64,000 bases of DNA from Tolypeutes matacus. Its lineage: Eukaryota; Chordata; Mammalia; Cingulata; Chlamyphoridae. The first letter of the stretch is position 1; each line of letters opens with the position of its first letter. This document shows, one piece after another, positions 10,490-21,711 of the stretch. A program made the translations under genes and the position numbers. The notes beneath the pieces were generated by a model, which ran no database searches, was not told the origin of the DNA, and saw only the letters and a program-made list of their open reading frames with translations. The stretch spans positions 30,609,282 to 30,673,281 of the forward strand of contig JAKSZT010053883.1 of NCBI GenBank assembly GCA_026826555.1, in the 5' to 3' direction.

Positions 10490-11240
10490 TTTGGTACTGG
10501 GGGTGGGGTTTGGCAAGTCCAAAGTCCGTTCAAGGATACATGAGCTCCAAGTTCCCAGTCAAGGGCTTCAGCATCGTAGCCTTGGGCTGGGAGATGTGGA
10601 GAACAGGATAAAGCCCATGGATTTGACACAGTACTTCACTGCCACTACCGACGGTGGCAGCAGCCCAGGTTCAGTTCGTGCATCTCCAGGAAACTGGAGC
10701 CCCTGCAGCAGGGGAGGGCTTTGCCTCCCGTTAGTCTTGCAGGGCCAGCCCAGAGCCAGGAGCCCTGGCACTCAGGGAAGGGCCATGCTGGTGGCAGTGT
10801 CTGCCAGCCTGTCAGTTCTGGGGGGAATCTTTCACAGAGATGAGTCTGGGCTTCCACTTCAAAGGCTCCTCTGATAAAGACCTGCTAATTGTTCGAAACA
10901 CATTTTCAGTGAAGTGTGAATTCTCTCTCTTCAAACCTCCTGTGAATTCCAGGAGAGCTCAAGCTGGAAGAAGCCAGGGAGGCTGCTCCCTTGCCTGGAG
11001 CTGGGGGGAAAGTGGGGTGTCAGGGACCAAATCCTAGCCCTATGCATCCATCTTCCAGTGACTCTGGGGCACTGTTCATCCCAGGAGAGTCGAGGTGACA
11101 GCCTTGGAACTGCCAGCCCTGAGGAGGGGAGGGCCTGCTCTCCCGGTGGGGGCAGGAACTGAACCCTGGGGCCCAATGGGCAGAGGGTTGGGGGGGGAGT
11201 GCCCAGTGTACCCACCCTCAGGTGATAAGAGGTTACACAG
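10490..11240. other. No feature recognised
   Basis: GC-rich sequence after the LTR; no exon or repeat I can name. Confidence 0.45.
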
Positions 11241-11244
11241 CTAA

Positions 11245-11420
11245 TAGAAGAAATATCTAACAATTACATGAAACTTGCTATGTGGCAGTCCCTTGCTAAG
11301 TGCTGTACATATATTAAGTTATTAGAACTCTCAACAAAAACCCTCTTACAGGTAGACACTGATGTATGGGAGGCTAAGGAACTTGCCCAAGGTCACATTC
11401 AGCTTAGCAGAGGAGACTGA
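11245..11420 (-). mobile_element. MIR SINE
   Basis: Antisense MIR: gctaagtgctgtacatatat, aggctaaggaacttgcccaa, ggtcacattcagc. Good match to the 3' half and core. Confidence 0.85.
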
Positions 11421-11559
11421 ACTAGAACAAAGGCAGCAGTCAGTGCTCAGGGTGGAGGGGGGCAAGGGGCTTCCCACCCCCAGGCCAGGGCCCTGGTTCA
11501 CAGGCCAGGCCAGGTAGGGAAACTGAGGACCAGTCAGGGGAAGAACACAGGCCTGGGAT

Positions 11560-11695
11560 CACATAGCTCTAGGGTGGTGAATTAGCTTCCTTCAGACTGT
11601 CTCCTCATCTATGAAATAGAAATGACAGTATCTGCCGGCAAGGCTATTTTTAGGAGCTGAGACGATCAGGCACATACAGGATGGTGAGTGTCTCC
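11560..11695 (+). mobile_element. MIR SINE fragment
   Basis: Sense MIR: gtctcctcatctatgaaata, then atgacagtatctgcc and ggagctgagacgatcaggca. Diverged. Confidence 0.65.
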
Positions 11696-11797
11696 CTAAA
11701 CGCTGTGCCCAGGCACCTCATTAGTCCTTCCCTTGTCCTGGCCCTGGGGATAATTATATGTTAAAAGTCCAGACCAGAAAATTCCCGGCAAGAGAAG

Positions 11798-11990
11798 ACA
11801 ATGAATGAACAAATGAATAAAAGAAAAACAAACGAATGAATAGTAGGTGAATGAATGATAGTCAGCTACCGTTCATTCAATCGTTCATTCATTGTCTACT
11901 CTTGCCAGGCCCTGTGCAGGACAGTAAGTCACTGGGCTGTAGGCCAAGCAAGGCACATGCCTGCCCTCAAGGAGCCCAGCCTGCGAAGCC
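11798..11990. mobile_element. L2 tails in opposed orientation
   Basis: A GAAT-rich stretch (caatgaatgaacaaatgaat, from 11799) resembles the sense end of an L2. It is followed at 11868-11990 by antisense L2 (gttcattcattgtctactct, ccaggccctgtgcagg, cctgccctcaaggagcc). The two can pair as an imperfect hairpin. Either two L2 copies meet tail to tail or one tail expanded and inverted. Confidence 0.5.
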
Positions 11991-11999
11991 GGGGCTGTC

Positions 12000-12895
12000 T
12001 GCCCTCTGCCCTGTGCTGCCCACCGGGGCTGGGCTGGTCCAGGCACTGGCTCCACCTTCTCTAGCTGTGCCCTGCAGGCACCTGCCAGGAGCCTGGATGC
12101 CTGCTCCCCAAACAGGGACCTCAGCCTGGCCTGCAGGGTGCTGAGAGCTGCAGCAGGTTGCCGCGGAGGGTGAGCCCCGTCTCTGGGCACCTTCTCACCA
12201 GACCCTGAGCTGGCCCAGGACCAAGCATCTCATGCAGGGCACTGAGGAAACCTGAAAACTGGGCCCCCTCCCCACCTCCTGGCATACACTCAGCTGGCCA
12301 GGCTGGGACGCCTCAGAGGGGTGCAGCCAGGAACTTCTAAATCCCCATCCCCGAAGGAGGAGGCCTGGGACAAGGAAGGGAGGAAATAAAGAAGGGGTGG
12401 AGGGAGGAGAGGAGGGAGGAGAGCAACCCTCCTGGGGCTTACTCGGCTAGTAAAGAGAACAGCTGGAAGGCCCAGGTGAATTCTGCTCATCTGAGAATGT
12501 TGCTCCCTGGAGATGGGTATTAGAGATGACTAAGGGACATCCTTGCTAGAAGGTCCTTTAGACTGAAAGGGTCCTTCCATTGATTTCTTCAGTCCCCCAA
12601 GTATAGGCATCTGGAGGTGAGGCAGGAAATTGAGGGTTGCGGGATCCCAGGGCAGGGGGAGGGAAAAAAGAGAGACCAGAGGAGAGAGGGAAGAAAGAGG
12701 GAAAAGAGGGGAAGGCAGCAGAGAGTATTTTCAGGCTGCAGAGAACTTGTGCCCTGGGCTGAAGCCCCAAGGGAAGAAGAAACAGAACTCTCTGCACGAC
12801 TAGACCCAGATCACAAGGGAAAGGGCATGGGGCCTGGAGACTTCGGGCACCTCAGTCCCTCCAGTGCAGCCCCTTTCCCTGTGGCCTCCCAAGGC
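12000..12895. other. GC-rich sequence with purine tracts
   Basis: No gene or named repeat. Strand-biased purine tracts at 12355-12425 (gaggaggg-type) and 12640-12720 (gggaaaaaagagag-type). Confidence 0.5.
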
Positions 12896-12899
12896 TGTT

Positions 12900-13100
12900 A
12901 GTGTAGTGATTAGGAGCACTGGCTTTGGAGTCAGAGAGATGTGGGTCTAAGTCAGTTTACTCACGTGTAAAATGGGAGAACAGCATCCTCGACCTCTCAA
13001 AGCTGCTCTTACTAGCAGTGAAGCAATATCTACAGAGTGCCTGGCCCGTGCCTGCCAGAGGACTTGGGAAGGGCTTAGTAAGCGGTGGCTGCTGCCATCT
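12900..13100 (+). mobile_element. MIR SINE, nearly full length
   Basis: Sense MIR from the tRNA-related head (tagtgtagtgattaggagca, ctggctttggagtcagagag) through cacgtgtaaaatgggag to the 3' end (cagagtgcctggcccgtgcc, gggcttagtaagcgg). Confidence 0.88.
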
Positions 13101-13254
13101 TTGTATCATGCCCCATCACAGTGACTGCACTGAGCCCCATGCCCTTTCCATCCAGAAGGGCCAGCTCAGTGAGGGCAGGGCACTGGCACGGCGAGGTCTG
13201 TGGGCAGCAGGTGTGCCCGCTGGCCCTGCCCCCGGCTGCCGGCCCCACCAGCAC

Positions 13255-13460
13255 TGTTCATTAAGCAAATGGCCCACAGTGGCTAATGCTCAGCGGAGCA
13301 CGAGGGCATCCGCCTCTCCCAAGTCGGCCTCGTCGAAGGCTGGTGCTGTTCTAATTTAAAGATCTAAGTGGAACATATTTCTCCTGATGTGGCAGTTTCA
13401 ATCGACTTGTATTGTTTCCAAATAAACATGGGAGTCACAGCAATTAGTTTTCTGGACAAA
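13255..13460. promoter_or_regulatory. Candidate conserved non-coding island
   Basis: Sharp composition change inside GC-rich DNA. Contains ctaatttaaagatctaag, tttcaatcgacttg, ccaaataaacatggg and gcaattagttttctgg, which hold TAATTT and CAATTAG homeodomain-type cores. No repeat family fits and frames are not coding-like. Regulatory role is inference. Confidence 0.3.
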
Positions 13461-13814
13461 GCGCCAGTTTGGGGACAAGGGGCAGTGGAGTGGGGGCAGG
13501 GGGACGTGGGGCAGGGATGGAATGAGCCAGGCAGCTGGAGGGGCCTGAGCCGATCTCGAGGACCAGACCAGTTCTCTGCCTGGGTGGGGATGGGCTCTCG
13601 GGCCTCTGGGATCCTGCCAGTGAATGGAAAAGTCCAGCTATCAATCACAGCCTTTCAGAACTGGCAAGGACATATAACATCATTTAGACTGATCCTTCAT
13701 GAGACAGATAAGATACTGGGAACCCAAGAGAGGGCATGAATGGCTCAAAGTTGTCTGTCAAGTTAGAGGCAGTGCCAGGGCCTCCTGACTCAAATATCGC
13801 TATGTAACCAATAT

Positions 13815-13990
13815 TTTCCAGCACTCAGCAGCTTCAAAGGTGCAGCTGGTGTTTAAAATCTCATTTAATCAGCACATCGGCTCTGAAATGGTGGAATTAC
13901 TAGTTTTACTTCAGAGTTGAAGAAATAAGCACAGAGAGGTTAGGTGACTTGCCCAAGGCCACACAGCTGATGAATGATGGCATCAGGTTT
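13815..13990 (-). mobile_element. MIR SINE
   Basis: Antisense MIR with a well-kept core: acttgcccaaggccacacag (13947-13966), preceded by gaagaaataagcacagagag. Confidence 0.88.
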
Positions 13991-13994
13991 TCTA

Positions 13995-14760
13995 CTCTTC
14001 CCACCATCCCATGCTGAATGGGAATGTGCCTCTCTCATTCCCTTGAGCAGACAAGGCCCTGTTGTATTCCAGGGAGACCCACCTTCAGAGGCACCCTGAT
14101 TTCCCCAGGGTGACAAACTTCTGGCTCCCAGGAAGTCCCTGTCTGGTAGCAGAGGCAGGATCTCTGCCCAAGCTGAAGAACCAGGGGCCACACATGAGAA
14201 CACCAGACAGAAAGTGAGAAGGAGGCCAGAAACTTTGCAAGGCAGCCCGAGATGTGCAGCCAGTTAGGGCCAGGCCAGTGGTCAGCAAGAGCCCAGGTGC
14301 CCAGAGGCCAGAGTTCCACCATTAAAGCTGAGGCTCGGGCAGAGGCAGGGGTGAGGGCAGGGGTAGGGTCTGCACCCAGAGCCTTCCAGCAACCCCAGAT
14401 GCTTGGGGCCTGAGAGGCAGGGCTACACCCCAAGTAAACAGAGGGGCACCCGCTTTGGCCTACAGGAACAATCGAGTGGCAGGCTGGGAGCTTGGCCCCG
14501 GGAAGCCCAGGGTGTGGGGCTCCAACAGGAGGCAAAGAGTCTGTAAGTGCCCACTGGGCCTTCCGCAGGGTGACTAGGGCAAGGGCTACACTGGGTGCTG
14601 TGAGCGGATGCCAGGATGCCCACTGCCCGCCAGGCTGCTGTTTGCAGGAGGGATCACGGACATTTTGGCATGCACGTTATCAGGAGCAACTTGGGCACAT
14701 TGGCCTGCTCTCTGAACCACACACACCTCACTGACGGCGGCGCTGGTCTCTGAAATCCCT
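13995..14760. other. No feature recognised
   Basis: GC-rich sequence. The 166-codon minus frame (14035-14535) has no family resemblance and overlaps others. Confidence 0.5.
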
Positions 14761-14764
14761 ATCT

Positions 14765-14965
14765 GGGTTAATAAATAATAATAACGATGCCAACAACAAT
14801 AACAGCAGCAGCCTCCATTTAGTGAAACTTTACTTTGTCCCAGGCCCTGTGCCAGGCCCGTGCATCTCATTTTATGGATGAGGAATCCGAGGCTCAGATA
14901 TTCACTAGCTCGCCCAACATCAAGCGGCTTGTGCACGGCAGAGCTGGAATGCAAGCCCACTTATG
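14765..14965 (-). mobile_element. MIR SINE
   Basis: Antisense MIR: tttagtgaaactttactttg, ccaggccctgtgccagg, cattttatggatgaggaatc, ggcagagctggaatgcaagc. The AATAATAA-rich start (14770-14800) is the MIR 3' tail. Confidence 0.85.
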
Positions 14966-15179
14966 TCCAACACGAAATCCCAGGGTGCTGACCCACCCCT
15001 GAGACCATCCGCACGCTGGCAGGACAGCCCAGGAAGACGTTGAGTGCTTGATTTTTAATATTTCCTCCAAGAACACTGGCTCAGAAAGGATAAGAAAGGA
15101 CAGAGAAGGAGCAAGAGACACATGTGAGCTGAAAACAGAGAAGACAAGATGCTCAGGGTTTGCATTGTGGACTTTCTGA

Positions 15180-15260
15180 GACTAGGGAGAGGTGCTGGAG
15201 GAGAAAAGAGGGGGAAGGGGGGAAGGGAGAAAGGCCCAGGAGGCAGAGGAGGAGTAAAAA
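15180..15260. repeat. Purine-rich tract
   Basis: Strand-biased G/A run: gaggagaaaagagggggaag and similar. Low-complexity sequence. Confidence 0.7.
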
Positions 15261-15544
15261 CAACAGTTTCAGAAGGGACTTACCATCTCCTCCCCTATCC
15301 ACTCCTCGCCTGGGTGTTTCTGATCTTGGTGCTTGATTCACCCTCAAACACCTTTTTTGCTTTGTCCTCCTCCCTCAACCTCAGGCAATTCCCCCTGCAA
15401 AGGTCTAGGCATCTTCCCCACCCCTTCCCTGCTCCCCCATTACTACCTACATCCAGACCCTCATCATCTGCCCCCTGGACGACCCCTTTGAGACTGGGCT
15501 CCCAGCCTCCAGTTCTGGCATTCCTTGATCTTCTGCCAGGTCCT

Positions 15545-15930
15545 TCTACCTGAGCCTCTGACTGTGGTCTCCCATCGCCTAGAGAATCAAGTCCAAACTC
15601 CTCACCCTGCCACTGGAGGCCCTTTGCAACCTGGCCCCATCTTTCTGCCCTCTCACCCTTCCCTATCCCCATTAACTCAGGGCTCTTTCCCTTACTGGAT
15701 TCAGGTTTCAGCTTAAATGTCATTGAGCGGAGAGGCCTTCCCTGACCATGCTCTCCCAAAGAGCTCACCCCCTTACCCTCCTTCAGCTTTCCCCTAAGCA
15801 CTTAGTACCAGCACATACATACTATATTGGTTACCTTCTGCCCCCTACCCTAGGAAAGCACCACCAGGGCTGAGAGAACTGCCAGCATCTCACAGATACT
15901 TGATGCTTGTTGAATAAATGAAGGACTACC
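15545..15930 (+). mobile_element. L2 LINE, 3' region
   Basis: Sense L2: aagtccaaactcctcaccct, then gcaacctggccccatctttc, then ggccttccctgaccatgctc, then the tail gatgcttgttgaataaatga. The region just upstream (15280-15545) may be more of the same copy but is too diverged to be sure. Confidence 0.85.
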
Positions 15931-16109
15931 CTGCCACCCCACAGCTGTGCTCATAACTACCACTACCAGTGACACTTCACAGCATCCCTGATGGACCTCA
16001 CCCTTTATCTATTGATGGCCTTTGCACTTCAACTAAAATGGGAAACTTGACCCATCTCCAGTATCATCTCCAGGCATACCTCGAATCCTCCTATAATGGA
16101 TTGTTTGTA

Positions 16110-16255
16110 AAGGGCTGGTATTTCCCTCCTGGCTGTGGTATCCTTGAATGAGAAGGAAGGGCCTGTGTCTTATTTACCTTACCCTTCCCGCCCCCCCCCC
16201 ACAGCTGGTACCAAACCGGGTACATAGTAGGTGCTAAGTAAATACGTCTCGAGCA
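16110..16255 (+). mobile_element. L2-like 3' end with poly(C)
   Basis: The wording ggaagggcctgtgtcttatt and ggtacatagtaggtgctaag then taaatac fits a sense L2 terminus. A C-run at 16188-16200 interrupts it. Confidence 0.6.
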
Positions 16256-16319
16256 TAGCAAAGAGGAAAGGAGAGCTGGATCCATCAAACATTTTCTGAA
16301 ACTCACCTACCCCAAGTCA

Positions 16320-16635
16320 AACTTTGGGATGGCTGAGGCCCTGCTACACACAAAGCACCATGCTAAATGAACTTCTGCTGTGCCAGGTCCTGCACTGGGA
16401 GAGCCGCTAATCTGTGCCAGGCTCCAATCTGAAAAAGCACTGACAGGTTTGGATGGGCTCCCACTGTGTGCCACCTATGAAGGGAGAGCCCAAATCTGCG
16501 CATGGCTTTATGCTGAGAGGGCACCTACTGTGTGCTAGGTCTGGAACTGGGCGCTGGGACACAAAGGTAACTCAGAGATAGCCCCTGCCTCCAGGCACCT
16601 CATAATCAGCCTGGGGAGAGCAGTAGAAGGGAGAG
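16320..16635 (-). mobile_element. Antisense L2 end with degenerate repeated lead-in
   Basis: Bases 16515-16635 are antisense L2 (gcacctactgtgtgctaggt, cccctgcctccaggcacctc). Upstream, 16320-16515 repeats variants of ctgctgtgccaggtcctgca several times at 50-60 bp spacing, as if the L2 start had been tandemly copied and then decayed. Confidence 0.5.
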
Positions 16636-16639
16636 GAAG

Positions 16640-17475
16640 GGGAAGAAGGAAAGCACAGGAGAGATGAATAATAACTATTTATTCTGGGAAATTCTGAACG
16701 CGCGTAGGGCCATCTGTGCACACAGCTCGGTGCCCGCACCTCACCAGCAAGGCCCAGCGCAGCAACCCAGCGTGGCTCTGGGGGCAGCTGGGCCTTCCAT
16801 CAACGTGTCCACACGGAGGGGAAAGTGCCCGGCGTCCTTGCCACCAGCCTTCCACCCCCCCCCCCCGTCACCCGCCAGGTGGACGGGCAGGAACTCTTCT
16901 AAAAATACAGCCAACGTTTGGCTCCCTCCTGCTGGAGCTGAGCTGGCCGCTTCTCGGGCTGGAGGCTGCTTAGAGACCAAGACACTGTGGGCAGCTCCTG
17001 GAGGTGCCCCGAGGATGGGTGAAGGGCACTGCCGGGCCAGGCAGACTGCTGGGCCAGGTAGACTGCGGGGCCTGTGGGAGGCTGAGAGGGGCCCAAGGAT
17101 GGATCTGCCTGAGGGGTGAGGGTGGGACCCAGATAAAGGCCCACTGGGGCAGCCCAGCCCAGCTGCACAGAGCAGGCCCCGGCTTTGCCTAGTTCCCTGC
17201 AAAGCAAGAGAGAGCCTAGGCCCAGATAGAGACTTGCTTCTGCCCTTGACTTGGCCCTGACCCTGACCCCAGACTGCACCCTGACTTTCATGAGGCCTCC
17301 AGTCCCTTGACTGAAGCTCTTGGAGGATGCTAACTCCATCTCCCTTGACTCAGAAGCAGACAGGGGTAGGTGCCTCTCTGGAAAAGGAGAACACTGTGCA
17401 GCCTGCTGGGCAGTGGAGCTTTAAATTCAATGGCCTGGGAGAGAAAGTAGAGGACTTTGTATTTAATGATAAAAT
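16640..17475. other. No gene recognised; poly(C) at 16855-16866
   Basis: GC-rich sequence. Overlapping frames of 146-153 codons on both strands (16664-17339) mark low stop density, not coding; no domain or conserved motif appears in any of them. Confidence 0.5.
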
Positions 17476-17479
17476 AATA

Positions 17480-17685
17480 AAAGCAATAATGATAACAGCT
17501 AGCATTTATCAAGCACTTACTGCATCAGGTACAATTTTAAGCGCTTTACATGTATTAATCCTTTTATTTCTTATAACACCCCCATTTTACAGTCAAGAAA
17601 TAGAGGCACAGAGCAGTTACGTGACTTTTCTAAAGTCACGTAACTGGTAAGTAGCAGAGCCAAGACTCAAACCCAGGCCACCCGG
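17480..17685 (-). mobile_element. MIR SINE, nearly full length
   Basis: One of the best MIR copies here, antisense: cagctagcatttatcaagca, aagcgctttacatgtattaa, cccccattttacagtcaaga, agtagcagagccaagactca. Reaches the tRNA-derived end. Confidence 0.92.
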
Positions 17686-17689
17686 CTGA

Positions 17690-18780
17690 GGAGGGCCTGG
17701 GTGTGCCCACCACACCGGAGGCAGGAGCTCAAAACGTGTGCAAGGTCCTGTTCCAGTACAACACACTCACACCACCTCACAATCTCACATTCTTCCTCAG
17801 AACAAAGCTATCAAGTGATTTTTCTGACCCCAGTTCTAGAGGTATAAAAATCAGAACTCCGCAAGGAAGAGTGACTGCTAAGACATTCAAATTGGCATTC
17901 AAACTTGGATTTTTAAATATAATCTTTCCTGCTGATAAAATACATATCCACTAAATAATATAGAGAGGAAAAGTAATAATGCTTATTACCATCCAGAAAA
18001 ACCAGCTAGCATTTTGGTATAGATCTTTCTGGTCTTTTCTCCACCTACAATTTTTTTCCCCCAATATCATTTGGGTGCTCTGTAACTCACTTGACACATC
18101 CTAAAAGTTGGGCAGTTACAGTGTGGCTGACCTTTAAGCCCATCTTTCCACACTCCCAGGTAAACCAGATTTCAGAAAGGTGAAGTTAGGATGGACATGG
18201 CAACCTGCTTCTTGGCTTGGCTGAGTGAGCCGGTCTCTGAGCCTGGGAGGGGCTGTGCAGCCTGCTGGGCAGTGGAGCCCAGAGGCTCGGGGCCTGAGAC
18301 AGTGGCTCAGCTTGTGTCCTCCAGTCCTTGTCACAATTGGCTCTGGTAAAGGCAAGATCCTCCATGAGGTTCGTTGGCCTGTTTATTTTTAAGGACTATC
18401 TTGATGAAAACTTGGTGTTTCTACTGCTGCAGAAGAAACTACAGCTTTGGGGAAGGGAGGTAGTACAGCTCATGGGGGGTGGATCTCATGAGCAACCACA
18501 CGCTCTCACCTGCCATTTACACACTTATCCCCTTGGGCACATTGTGGAGTGGGGCTCTGATGCCACAGAGAGGGGTGGGGGTGCGAAAGTGTGGGTGAAG
18601 CATGGGGAAGCCTCTGCCTGTAGGCTGGGCTGAGAGGTTTCCTAAGCATTAGCCAAGGCAGCACGAAATAAACAAATAATGGCACTCAAAAACCCAAAAG
18701 GAAAACTTTCCGGAGCAGGGCCCAGGAAAGAATGTCTACAGCATGCAACTTGGAGGTATTGGCAGAGGGGGCGATGGGGA
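17690..18780. other. No feature recognised
   Basis: Includes a somewhat AT-rich piece (17870-18060) that might be an old repeat, but I cannot assign it. Confidence 0.45.
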
Positions 18781-18784
18781 AGGA

Positions 18785-18925
18785 GTGGCTCACTGGAGGG
18801 AGACAGGCGGGGTGGGGGGGTAGGGATTGCTCTGTGGAAGGAGAGAGCTGAGGGGGGGGAATGGCTCTGTGGAGGGAGATAGCTGGGGGGAGTAGCTCTG
18901 TGCAGGGAGACAGCTGGGGGGAGAC
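18785..18925. repeat. G-rich minisatellite, about four units
   Basis: Tandem units of about 31-38 bp built on the pattern ggctctgtggagggagacag followed by a G run. Units start near 18786, 18829, 18862 and 18893; each carries a run of six or more G (or GGGG-GGG groups). Confidence 0.85.
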
Positions 18926-18929
18926 AAAG

Positions 18930-19470
18930 CAGGCCCAGCTGTGTGGTGTCACTCTCCACCCCTGCTGTGACTCTCGCAGCCCTGAGGCAGGACACAGGAG
19001 TCCTTCAAGTGTCAGTGCCTATGAGCAGAAGCTGGGACCGGTGAGCCCGAGCTCCGTAGCACCCTCAGAAGGGAAGGACTAACATAACCCTGAGTTCCCG
19101 GAGAGGAAGAGGGCACCAGGACAAGGACATGGCCACAGGAGGGACAGCAGGTACCTGGGGCTCCTTGGGCTGGGAGCAAGGGCAGCGGGACAGAAAGAAG
19201 GGGCAGCAGACACCCAGGGTCTTTGGTTTCTCCTTCCTCTCCTTTGTCTTCTCTTCACACACCTGGGGGTGGCCATGTGACTGCTGGGGGACCAAGTGGC
19301 CAGCGCCCAAGGCATGACTTCTGTCCTACTTACGTTGGCACCGCCAAGGCTGGGCTCGAGCAGATTAATGAGGCCACGGCTGAGGCCCCACATCAGGGGA
19401 CTGGCCTTGTTTCTAGGTGACCAGGTACTTAAGCCTAAATTAACTTTGACTACCCTTTGTGCTCTCCCCC
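18930..19470. other. No feature recognised
   Basis: GC-rich unique sequence; overlapping frames only. Confidence 0.5.
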
Positions 19471-19477
19471 TTGGGCA

Positions 19478-19640
19478 GGGCAGGAGGAGGGGCAGGGGGA
19501 GGAGGAGGAAAGGGGGGAAAGGAGAGGAGGAAGAAGAAAAGGGGGGGGGGGAGAGAAGGGGTAGGAGGCCAGCAGGGGAAGGAGGGAGCTAGGAGGGAGG
19601 GAGTGGAGGGCACTGGGGAGGGGGGGTGCATCTACAGAAG
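19478..19640. repeat. Long polypurine tract
   Basis: About 160 bp almost entirely G and A on the + strand, with an uninterrupted G run of about 11 at 19541-19551. Polypurine stretches of this length can adopt triplex or quadruplex forms in vitro; function not known. Confidence 0.85.
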
Positions 19641-19794
19641 GGCGGTTTTCGGGGCAGGAAGAGTGAGGCTGCCCAAAGCTGCCCCCCTCTCAGACCTTTG
19701 TAAGGGGGCCCTCCCTTGTGAGGAAGAATGAAGGGGCACACTCTTTCCTGTCAGTTAGCCACGTTGGCTCACAGACTGTGAGAGCAGCTCTGAC

Positions 19795-19925
19795 CACCTT
19801 GCTTTACAGGTGCTGAGATAGGTTCAGGGAGGGAAAGTGATGTTCCCAAGGTGACAGGGTAGGGTGTGGATGACTGGAACCCCGGTCTCTGGACTCCCAG
19901 CCCAGGGCTCTTCCTGCTGAACAAC
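19795..19925 (-). mobile_element. MIR SINE fragment
   Basis: Antisense MIR: gctttacaggtgctgagata, agtgatgttcccaaggtgac, ggaaccccggtctctgg. Diverged. Confidence 0.75.
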
Positions 19926-20039
19926 ATGCACACTCAGGGACAAAGCCTAGTCAGCCCGCAAACCCAACTCCAAGAGCCCCTCCTCCAGGAGTCTCCTCAG
20001 GGGTCCAACTGACAGGCTGAGGGTCGGCTGTGATCGTCT

Positions 20040-20130
20040 CCCCTGCTGGCCCCAGACAGCAACTCTTTCCAGCATCCCTGGGCCCCAGCTCCCAGCACAG
20101 AGCAGGCCTGAATGAATGAATGAATGGGCT
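20040..20130 (+). mobile_element. L2 LINE tail
   Basis: Sense L2 end: cagctcccagcacagagcag, then (GAAT)4-type tail gaatgaatgaatgaatggg at about 20110. Confidence 0.55.
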
Positions 20131-20159
20131 CAGTCTTACTGTCACACAAATCCTGTCAC

Positions 20160-20262
20160 TCTACCTCACCTTAGCTCTGTGACCACTGGAGAGTTTCTCA
20201 GACTCTCTGAGCTTCAGTGTTCTCATCTGTGAAATGCATCCTTTGCAGAGTTGGAAAATAAA
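20160..20262 (+). mobile_element. MIR SINE fragment
   Basis: Sense MIR: tagctctgtgaccactggag, ctctctgagcttcagtgttc, tcatctgtgaaatgc. Confidence 0.75.
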
Positions 20263-20264
20263 TC

Positions 20265-20985
20265 ATACACTGACTGAGCACCTGCTGTGGGGCAAGCAGG
20301 CTCTGCCATAAGCACTGGGAATCAACAAACATAGCTCAGGCAATGAATGAACATTCATTGTGATGAGACCTAGGAAGGAAAAAGCCCAGGTGCGATGGCA
20401 GGAAGTAGTAAGCACAGGGATTCTAAATTGAATGTGATGTTCAGGACAGTTTCCCTCAACAAGGGAGCATTTAAAGCCAAGACAGAGGATGAGAAGGGCC
20501 AGACTGGCCTGGTGCAAGTCGGGGCCGGGGGAGGGAGGCTGAGGATGTCACATGGCGCTGAGATCTACAGGGACAGTGACGTCGGGGGCCAAGCAGGGGC
20601 TTGCATCATATCCTAGGAGCAAGGGTGAGCTACGGACAGCTTTAAGCAGCAGGCGTCACGACCCAGTTTGTTTTTGAAAAGAGCACTGTAGACAACATGT
20701 GTGGAGCAGATTGAGGGATGATGACCAGACAGAGGCAAGGAGAACCATTTGGGTGGCAACTGCAGGGACCCAGGAGAGGCTGGTGTCAAGGGGTAGAGAG
20801 AAGAGAACTGACCTGGACATGCCCAGAAGGTGAAATCTGCAAGCTGGGGTGATGGACGGGACATGGCAAAGAAGAGGTGGGCAGGGAGGTTTCCAGCTTG
20901 TGGAACTGGACACCTGAAGGTGCTGGTTGCTGGGGGACTGGGTGCCCTTGAGGCATCCCGAGTGGGGATCTGGAGCAAAGCATGG
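20265..20985 (-). mobile_element. L2 LINE, long antisense copy
   Basis: About 720 bp of antisense L2. The 3' end lies at the left (cactgactgagcacctgctg). Inner parts include ctttaagcagcaggcgtcac and ctgtagacaacatgtgtgga, which track the L2 text for gggttttgagcagaggagtg and onward. Diverged but collinear. A 250-codon minus frame (20613-21365) overlaps it and is chance, since it runs through L2 into unrelated sequence. Confidence 0.75.
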
Positions 20986-20989
20986 GAGG

Positions 20990-21705
20990 TGTGGGTCTGA
21001 GCACAGAGAAGCGATGAGCAAGGTGTGGCCCTGGAAGAGCGCATCTGGAGGGAAGTACAAGGAGGGAAGCTGGGAGAGTGACTGGCTTGTATGAGGAAGA
21101 CGGCTGTGTCCTCTGACCTGGAAGCCACAGCTAGGCCTCTCTCCTCAGGGCTGTCTCTGCCATCAGACTGCCTTGTGGCCTCCCTCCTCAGTCTGACTGC
21201 TATGTCCAGTCCTGGTCTCAGAAAACTTCCCTGGTTTCCAGAGAAGGAAAGGGGCCTCCCGGGAACAAGCGTGCCCTGCAGGCACGAGGAGGAGGAAGGA
21301 CACCCTCTCAGCTGGGGGACCAGAAGAGGGTTCCTAGAAGAGAGGCCATGCCAGGGGCTTTCCAAGGCCAGAGGACTTGAGGAGGCCGAGATGGAGGGAG
21401 CGGATGCCTGCAGGAGACTTGGCCCCTTGCTGTGCTCGCCCTGCTTCTCTAGCTTGCCTTGCCTCTGAGGTTTGGGATTCCAGCACCTCCACTACCTGAG
21501 GAGTCCTGGACTGCAGGGCTGTGTTTCCTCCTGCCTGCACCGCCCAGAGCCCAGAGGCCAGCATCAGGGCCAGAGGAAGGGCTCAGTAAGGAGTTTTGAG
21601 CAGGGGCAGCACTGAGTGACCCTGGAGATCCACACTCATCGGGATCACAGGAGGGCATGCCTGTGTCCCAAGAGACAGGTACCGGAGGCTTCACCTGATT
21701 CCTGT
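20990..21705. other. No feature recognised
   Basis: GC-rich unique sequence beyond the L2. Confidence 0.5.
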
Positions 21706-21711
21706 GAGGAG

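Noticed and set aside
15295..15801. 168-codon minus-strand frame
   Set aside because: Antisense to a recognised L2 copy.
20613..21365. Longest open frame, 250 codons on the minus strand
   Set aside because: It runs through an L2 copy into unrelated GC-rich sequence, is Ser/Pro-rich and has no recognisable domain.
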